From: Bacteroidia bacterium
GTDB taxonomy: Bacteria; Bacteroidota; Bacteroidia; B-17B0; Aurantibacillaceae
Length of the DNA stretch: 10,337 nt
Assembly (NCBI GenBank): GCA_014379485.1
Contig: JACMLS010000264.1
Location: forward strand, 1 to 10,337
Direction: 5' to 3'
Below are positions 6,416 through 10,337 of this stretch, one piece after another. The notes under the pieces are model-generated. The model saw only the letters and a list, made by a program, of their open reading frames with translations. It searched no databases and was not told the DNA's origin. Each line of letters opens with the position of its first letter. Position 1 is the first letter of the stretch. Made by a program: the position numbers and the translations under genes.

Positions 6416-8821
6416 ATGAAAAAAATGTACAAAACAATTCTTACCCTCACAATGGCTTTGTCTGCTGTTTGCATTTCTGCGCAAACAGTGGTCATTCCGG
6501 CCGCAAATCCAAGCGCAACGGGCCTTACCAATAGTCCGTGGAGAAAACCATTAGGTACCAACCGCTCGTATGAGCGTACCGCCATTAAATATACGCATGC
6601 AGAAATAAACACCATGGGCCAGATCACTGACATTGGTTTTTATGTTGATTCAACTAATGCACCCGGTTATTCTGTTACACAAGTTTACATGAAAGAAGTA
6701 ACGGATTCTACATTTACTCCATCTACTGTAGCTGCAGAAGAAGCGGGTGCTACTTTGGTGTATAGCGATACGATTTTTTCTGCTGCATTTGTAAAAGGAC
6801 AGTGGACTATGATAACGCTTACTACACCATTCGTTCACACAACAACCAATAACATTGAAGTAATTATTGAAACCAATTCTGTAACAGGTACAGACGTTGC
6901 GCAGATCGGAAAAGCTTTCAGGTATTCAACCGTTACAGGAGCACGTGAGCAATACTGGCAAAGCGGATCAGCAACCAGTACTGTAATTCCGGCCGGCAAC
7001 GGTACCCTCGTTAACAACAACAGGCACAACATTCAATTGATTTTTGCGCCAGTTCCACCATGCGTTGCTCCACCAACAGCGGGCATAGCCACAAGTTCTA
7101 CAGATACAACATGCGTATCTCAGACAGTAAGTTTTGCATTAAGCGGAAGCTCAAGCGGAACAGGACTGACTTACCAATGGTATTCTTCTCCTGACTCTTT
7201 GACCTGGACCGCAATTCCGGGAGCAACACTTTCTTCTTATTCATCAACAATTACTTCTTCGTCTTATTTTATGTGTGTGCTTGCCTGTAGCGCGCAATCA
7301 GATTCTTCCTCGGGAGTATTTGTTTATTTAAATCCGTTTTACAATTGTTATTGCGCAACAGGTTTGGGTGGTAATTGTACTTCCGCTATAGACTCTGTTT
7401 CCATTACAAGCACAACGCTAATGAATGGTCCTACCGGCTGTACGGTTTCTTATACAACTTATCCTGGAAGCGGAAACACAACAGCTACTCTTACACAAGG
7501 ACAGTCTTACCAGATGGCAACTACTTTTACCGGTAATACCAGGGCATCACTTTGGATTGATTATAATCACAACGGCATTTTTGATACTTATGAATGGGCA
7601 CAGATTTGCCTTACCGCAACAGCAGGCACTCCTGTGCTTGCAAATTTTAATGTTCCGCTTTCTGCAATGACCGGTGTTACAGGTATGCGCGTGCGCTCTC
7701 GTTCTAACGCAGGTGCAAACGATTCTACTTCTGCCTGTGCTAATTTTGGAACAGGAGAAATTGAAGATTATTTAATAGACATTATTGCAGCGTCTCCATG
7801 CGTAGCACCTCCGTCTGCAGGTGTTGCAAGCGCTGCTCCTGATACAATTTGTGCAGGTACTCCTTCTTCTGTTACACTTTCCGGTTATACTTCCGGATCT
7901 GGAACAACTTTTCAGTGGGTTTCTTCTGTTGATGGTGGATTGAGTTGGGCAATTGTGGGAGGCGCAACTACTCCCCTTCTTAACCCCTCTCCAACCACCA
8001 CAACATGGTACGCATGCGTTGTAACCTGCAGTGCACAATCTGACACATCTGTAGCGGCTTCTGTTACTGTAAATCCTTTTTACAATTGCTATTGTACTGC
8101 CGGAATTGGCGGTGGTTGTGTAACACAGGCCGGAACTACTATTGATTCTGTTGCCATTGAAACAACCACACTTGACAATATCAGCGGATGCGCCCCAACA
8201 TTTTACACTGTGTATCCTGCAAGCGGAAGTACAACAGCTACTGTTAACCAGGGAACAACTTATAATCTTGATGTGACTTTGCAGGGAAATGCAAAAGCAG
8301 AAATGTGGATTGATTACGATCACAGCGGAACATTTGATCCGCTTGAAGGAGTTCAGGTTTGTTTAACAGCAGTTGGAGGAGTGCCAAACGTTGTTGCATT
8401 TACAGTTCCTTTAACTTCTGCTACCGGTTTAACCGGCATGCGCGTACGTTCACGTTCTACAGCAGGCGCGCTTGATTCCACTTCGGCTTGTTTGCCAACA
8501 GGTACCGGAGAAACAGAAGATTATCTGATCACCATTGATATTCCATTAGGAATGACAAAATCAGACATAGGAAAATCAATTTATGTGTTCCCGAATCCAA
8601 GCAACGGAATTGTAAATGTGGGTGTGAGTTTAGTAACACCATCTCGTTTAACTTACCAGGTTATTAATTTAAACGGAGCAACTATTTACAACGAACAAGC
8701 GGGCATACAAAACGGAAATATCAAAAAAACAATGGACCTTTCTGGTTTCCCAAAAGGAGTTTACTTTATTAAAGTTATTTCTGATAAAGAAGTGATGATG
8801 AAAAAGGTAGTGCTTCAGTAA
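6416..8821 (+). CDS. Large secreted T9SS protein with two Ig-like + GEVED modules
   Basis: The 801-residue product has a Sec signal peptide (MYKTILTLTMALSAVCISAQ, cut near residue 23). A beta-rich N-terminal domain (about 24-211) resembles those found in other T9SS cargo. Two tandem modules follow (215-458 and 461-708). Each has a Cys-containing Ig-like part opening with PCVAPP and closing at NPFYNCYC, then a GEVED domain with WIDYNHNGIFD (380-390) or WIDYDHSGTFD (631-641), an Asp-rich loop likely to bind calcium, and TGMRVRSRS before EDYLI. The tail (about 719-801) is a type A T9SS sorting domain: YVFPNPSNGIVNV, then GVYFIKVISD and a basic KK before VVLQ. The protein is expected to cross the outer membrane by T9SS and stay on the surface or be released. 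Its role (adhesin, or accessory part of an enzyme) is not shown, and no catalytic domain is visible. The ATG at 6416 gives the signal peptide directly. Confidence 0.93.
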   Translation: MKKMYKTILTLTMALSAVCISAQTVVIPAANPSATGLTNSPWRKPLGTNRSYERTAIKYTHAEINTMGQITDIGFYVDSTNAPGYSVTQVYMKEVTDSTFTPSTVAAEEAGATLVYSDTIFSAAFVKGQWTMITLTTPFVHTTTNNIEVIIETNSVTGTDVAQIGKAFRYSTVTGAREQYWQSGSATSTVIPAGNGTLVNNNRHNIQLIFAPVPPCVAPPTAGIATSSTDTTCVSQTVSFALSGSSSGTGLTYQWYSSPDSLTWTAIPGATLSSYSSTITSSSYFMCVLACSAQSDSSSGVFVYLNPFYNCYCATGLGGNCTSAIDSVSITSTTLMNGPTGCTVSYTTYPGSGNTTATLTQGQSYQMATTFTGNTRASLWIDYNHNGIFDTYEWAQICLTATAGTPVLANFNVPLSAMTGVTGMRVRSRSNAGANDSTSACANFGTGEIEDYLIDIIAASPCVAPPSAGVASAAPDTICAGTPSSVTLSGYTSGSGTTFQWVSSVDGGLSWAIVGGATTPLLNPSPTTTTWYACVVTCSAQSDTSVAASVTVNPFYNCYCTAGIGGGCVTQAGTTIDSVAIETTTLDNISGCAPTFYTVYPASGSTTATVNQGTTYNLDVTLQGNAKAEMWIDYDHSGTFDPLEGVQVCLTAVGGVPNVVAFTVPLTSATGLTGMRVRSRSTAGALDSTSACLPTGTGETEDYLITIDIPLGMTKSDIGKSIYVFPNPSNGIVNVGVSLVTPSRLTYQVINLNGATIYNEQAGIQNGNIKKTMDLSGFPKGVYFIKVISDKEVMMKKVVLQ
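7058..7789 (+). repeat. Module copy 1 (Ig-like + GEVED) within the T9SS gene
   Basis: It encodes residues 215-458 and is homologous in order and motifs to the copy at 7796-8539: PCVAPP, a QW core, NPFYNCYC, WIDY, TGMRVRSRS and DYLI. The DNA has diverged well beyond the protein motifs, so the duplication is not recent. Confidence 0.85.
7796..8539 (+). repeat. Module copy 2 (Ig-like + GEVED) within the T9SS gene
   Basis: It encodes residues 461-708. Compared with copy 1 it is shifted by 246 residues at its start and 251 at the RVRSRS motif, so it carries about 5 extra residues, probably near TQAGTTID (570-577). Confidence 0.85.
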
Positions 8822-8880
8822 ATCATGACCTCTGCCGCAGATTGAACAGATTGATTTTTTTAAATTCAATCTGTGAAAAT

Positions 8881-8920
8881 AAAAAAACCGTTCAGACAAA
8901 TTGTTTGAGCGGTTTTTTTT
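8881..8920 (+). terminator. Strong intrinsic terminator after the T9SS gene
   Basis: AAACCGTTCAGAC pairs with GTTTGAGCGGTTT through two G-U pairs, giving an 11-base G+C-containing stem (8887-8897 with 8903-8913) around a 5-base loop. A-run 8881-8886 and T-run 8914-8920 extend it. It lies 60 bases after the TAA at 8819-8821. The symmetric A and T runs would let it work on the other strand too. Confidence 0.88.
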
Positions 8921-8935
8921 GTAAGTTTATATTTG
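8904..8935 (+). promoter_or_regulatory. Bacteroidota promoter of the TPR protein gene
   Basis: TTTG at 8904-8907 and TATATTTG at 8928-8935 match the -33 (TTTG) and -7 (TAnnTTTG) consensus perfectly, 20 bases apart, within the known range. Transcription should start near 8942 and give a leader of about 36 bases to the ATG at 8978. The -33 box lies inside the 3' arm of the preceding terminator. Confidence 0.75.
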
Positions 8936-8977
8936 GCTTTTACAACAAAGCGATTTAAAAAATTGTTTTCAAGGCAA

Positions 8978-10318
8978 ATGAAGAAAAAACCCAAAATATT
9001 TTTTTTGTTCATTGGTCTTTTCTGCGTCTCAATTTATTTTGTGAATGCTCAAAGCTCAAAAATTGATTCTCTTGAGCTGAGGATCAAAACAAATTTTCGT
9101 GACAGCGTTGCCGTTGATAATTACAATATACTCTGTAGATTGTATTCGCAAAAAGCAAATTATGCACGCGCAAAGATCTGCGGCGATTCTGCTCTGGCTA
9201 TTTCTGCAGCACTTAATAAAGAAAAATTAATTTCCAGGTCGCACAACAGTCTTGGAATTATTTTATACCATTTAGGAAATTATCCTGAAGCGCTTCGCCA
9301 CGACCTTGCAGCTTTTGCAATTGAAGAAAAAACGGGCGACGAAAAAGGAATTGCTATTACTTCGAGCAACCTGGCCAACGTGTATTACTCATTAAAGAAT
9401 TACGATCAGGCAATAATTTACAACGAGCGGGCGCTGGCACTCAAAAAGAAATTCAATGATAAAAAGGGCATCAGCTACTCGTACGAAAATATTGGCGTTG
9501 TGCTTTTCTTTCTTGGTAAATATAAAGAAGCGCTCGAAAATTATGAGCGCGCCTTGCAAATAAAATGGGAATTAAAAGACAGTATTTCTTTAGGCACAAG
9601 TTATAACAGTATGTCGGCCGCCTACATTAAACTTGGCAATTACGACAAGGCGCTTGAATGTGCAACCAAATCGCTTGAACTGAAAAGGGCGATTGGAGAC
9701 GAAGAAGGAATTGAAATCACCTACATTAACCTTTCGGACATTTATCGTAATAAAAACAATCCTGCACTCGCATTTCGGTACGTTTCAGACGCGCTGCCTA
9801 TTGCAATTACTGTGGGCGATAAAGAAAGCATTACGGATTGTCATAAAATGTTATCGGACCTGTTTTCGGAACAAGGAAAGTTTAAAGAAGCCCTGCAACA
9901 TTTTAAATTATACGTTGCTTACCGCGATAGCCTGTCTAATGAAGAAAACACCAAAAAAATTATTCAGCAGCAAATGCAATATGATTTTGATAAAAGATCT
10001 GTGGCAGATTCCATTAAGAACACTGAATCGAAAAAGTATGAAGAGATCAGACATCAGCAGCAGATCTCACGTCAGAAAAATTTTACCCTGGCCGGTGTCG
10101 CCGGATTTCTTATTATGATCATAGTAGCCGGCATTTCTTTCATTGCTTTCCGCAATAAAAAGAAAGCCAACGTTGAAATCGCAAAACAGAAATTGCTTGT
10201 AGAGATCAAACAAAAAGAAATTCTTGACAGCATTCGTTATGCAAGACGTATACAAAACGCATTGATAACGCAGGAAAGCAGTTTCGAACGTATGCTTAAG
10301 AAGCTAAGAAAGAATTGA
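8978..10318 (+). CDS. TPR-repeat membrane protein with C-terminal coiled-coil (signalling-type)
   Basis: I choose the ATG at 8978 (446 residues): it begins a clean signal peptide (MKKKPKIFFLFIGLFCVSIY, cut near VNA-Q at 24/25) and lies downstream of the promoter, whereas the TTG at 8933 is inside the -7 box. About six TPR units follow with a 40-residue period (near 85, 125, 165, 205, 245, 285), each with a pattern like NLANVYYSLKNYDQAIIYNE. A Gln/Lys-rich helix (about 325-368), a transmembrane segment (about 369-391) and a cytoplasmic coiled coil ending in EILDSIRYARRIQNALI (414-430) complete it. In Bacteroidota that last motif usually leads into a SpoIIE-type phosphatase or sensor-kinase domain; here the protein stops 16 residues later. 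It is therefore probably a periplasmic sensor with a cytoplasmic coiled-coil output that lacks its own enzyme domain. Confidence 0.9.
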   Translation: MKKKPKIFFLFIGLFCVSIYFVNAQSSKIDSLELRIKTNFRDSVAVDNYNILCRLYSQKANYARAKICGDSALAISAALNKEKLISRSHNSLGIILYHLGNYPEALRHDLAAFAIEEKTGDEKGIAITSSNLANVYYSLKNYDQAIIYNERALALKKKFNDKKGISYSYENIGVVLFFLGKYKEALENYERALQIKWELKDSISLGTSYNSMSAAYIKLGNYDKALECATKSLELKRAIGDEEGIEITYINLSDIYRNKNNPALAFRYVSDALPIAITVGDKESITDCHKMLSDLFSEQGKFKEALQHFKLYVAYRDSLSNEENTKKIIQQQMQYDFDKRSVADSIKNTESKKYEEIRHQQQISRQKNFTLAGVAGFLIMIIVAGISFIAFRNKKKANVEIAKQKLLVEIKQKEILDSIRYARRIQNALITQESSFERMLKKLRKN

Positions 10319-10337
10319 GCACCTATGAGCAACTCTC

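Noticed and set aside
7772..8323. 183-residue minus-strand frame rich in Cys, Ser and Arg
   Set aside because: It lies wholly inside the T9SS gene and its odd composition is what the antisense of Thr/Ala/Gly-rich repeats gives; no start signal or known motif.
8933..8977. TTG start at 8933 giving 15 extra N-terminal residues to the TPR protein
   Set aside because: The TTG is part of the -7 promoter box and lies before the predicted transcription start; the ATG at 8978 begins a clean signal peptide.
1..10337. CRISPR array, insertion sequence, prophage, toxin-antitoxin pair or tRNA
   Set aside because: No evenly spaced direct repeats, transposase, integrase, small paired genes or cloverleaf sequence were seen on either strand.

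Overview
The window looks like ordinary chromosome of a Bacteroidota bacterium. The evidence is low G+C, A-rich stretches instead of Shine-Dalgarno sites before start codons, one perfect Bacteroidota-type -7 box (TAnnTTTG), a large secreted protein with a type IX secretion (T9SS) C-terminal sorting domain, and a TPR/coiled-coil signalling protein of a kind common in that phylum. The exact genus cannot be read from the sequence.

Layout from left to right: the 3' end of a beta-carbonic anhydrase gene (+, 1-258); a cytoplasmic type I L-asparaginase, ansA (+, 402-1433); a secreted transglutaminase-like protein (-, ends 1599); a class V PLP enzyme of the isopenicillin-N-epimerase-like group (+, 3105-4304); a 520-residue helical TPR-like protein of unknown function (-, 4396-5958); a 457-base divergent intergenic region rich in dyads and hairpins; an 801-residue T9SS-secreted protein with two Ig-like + GEVED modules (+, 6416-8821); a strong intrinsic terminator whose 3' arm overlaps the promoter of the next gene; and a TPR protein with a signal peptide, a transmembrane helix and a C-terminal coiled coil (+, 8978-10318).

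The genes alternate in strand and show no operon or shared pathway. Asparaginase and carbonic anhydrase are housekeeping enzymes. The transglutaminase-like protein, the T9SS protein and the TPR protein act at or outside the inner membrane. No tRNA, rRNA, CRISPR array, transposase or phage gene was seen.

The least ordinary parts are non-coding. Three successive intergenic gaps (1434-1598, 2967-3104, 4305-4395) each hold a long imperfect inverted repeat built from a short phrase, and the phrase differs in each gap. The region 5959-6415 holds a candidate promoter flanked by two dyads, followed by a roughly 240-base leader with three possible hairpins, one of them terminator-like, ahead of the T9SS gene. 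No clearly new protein system is visible; these non-coding structures and the uncharacterised 520-residue protein are the best leads.
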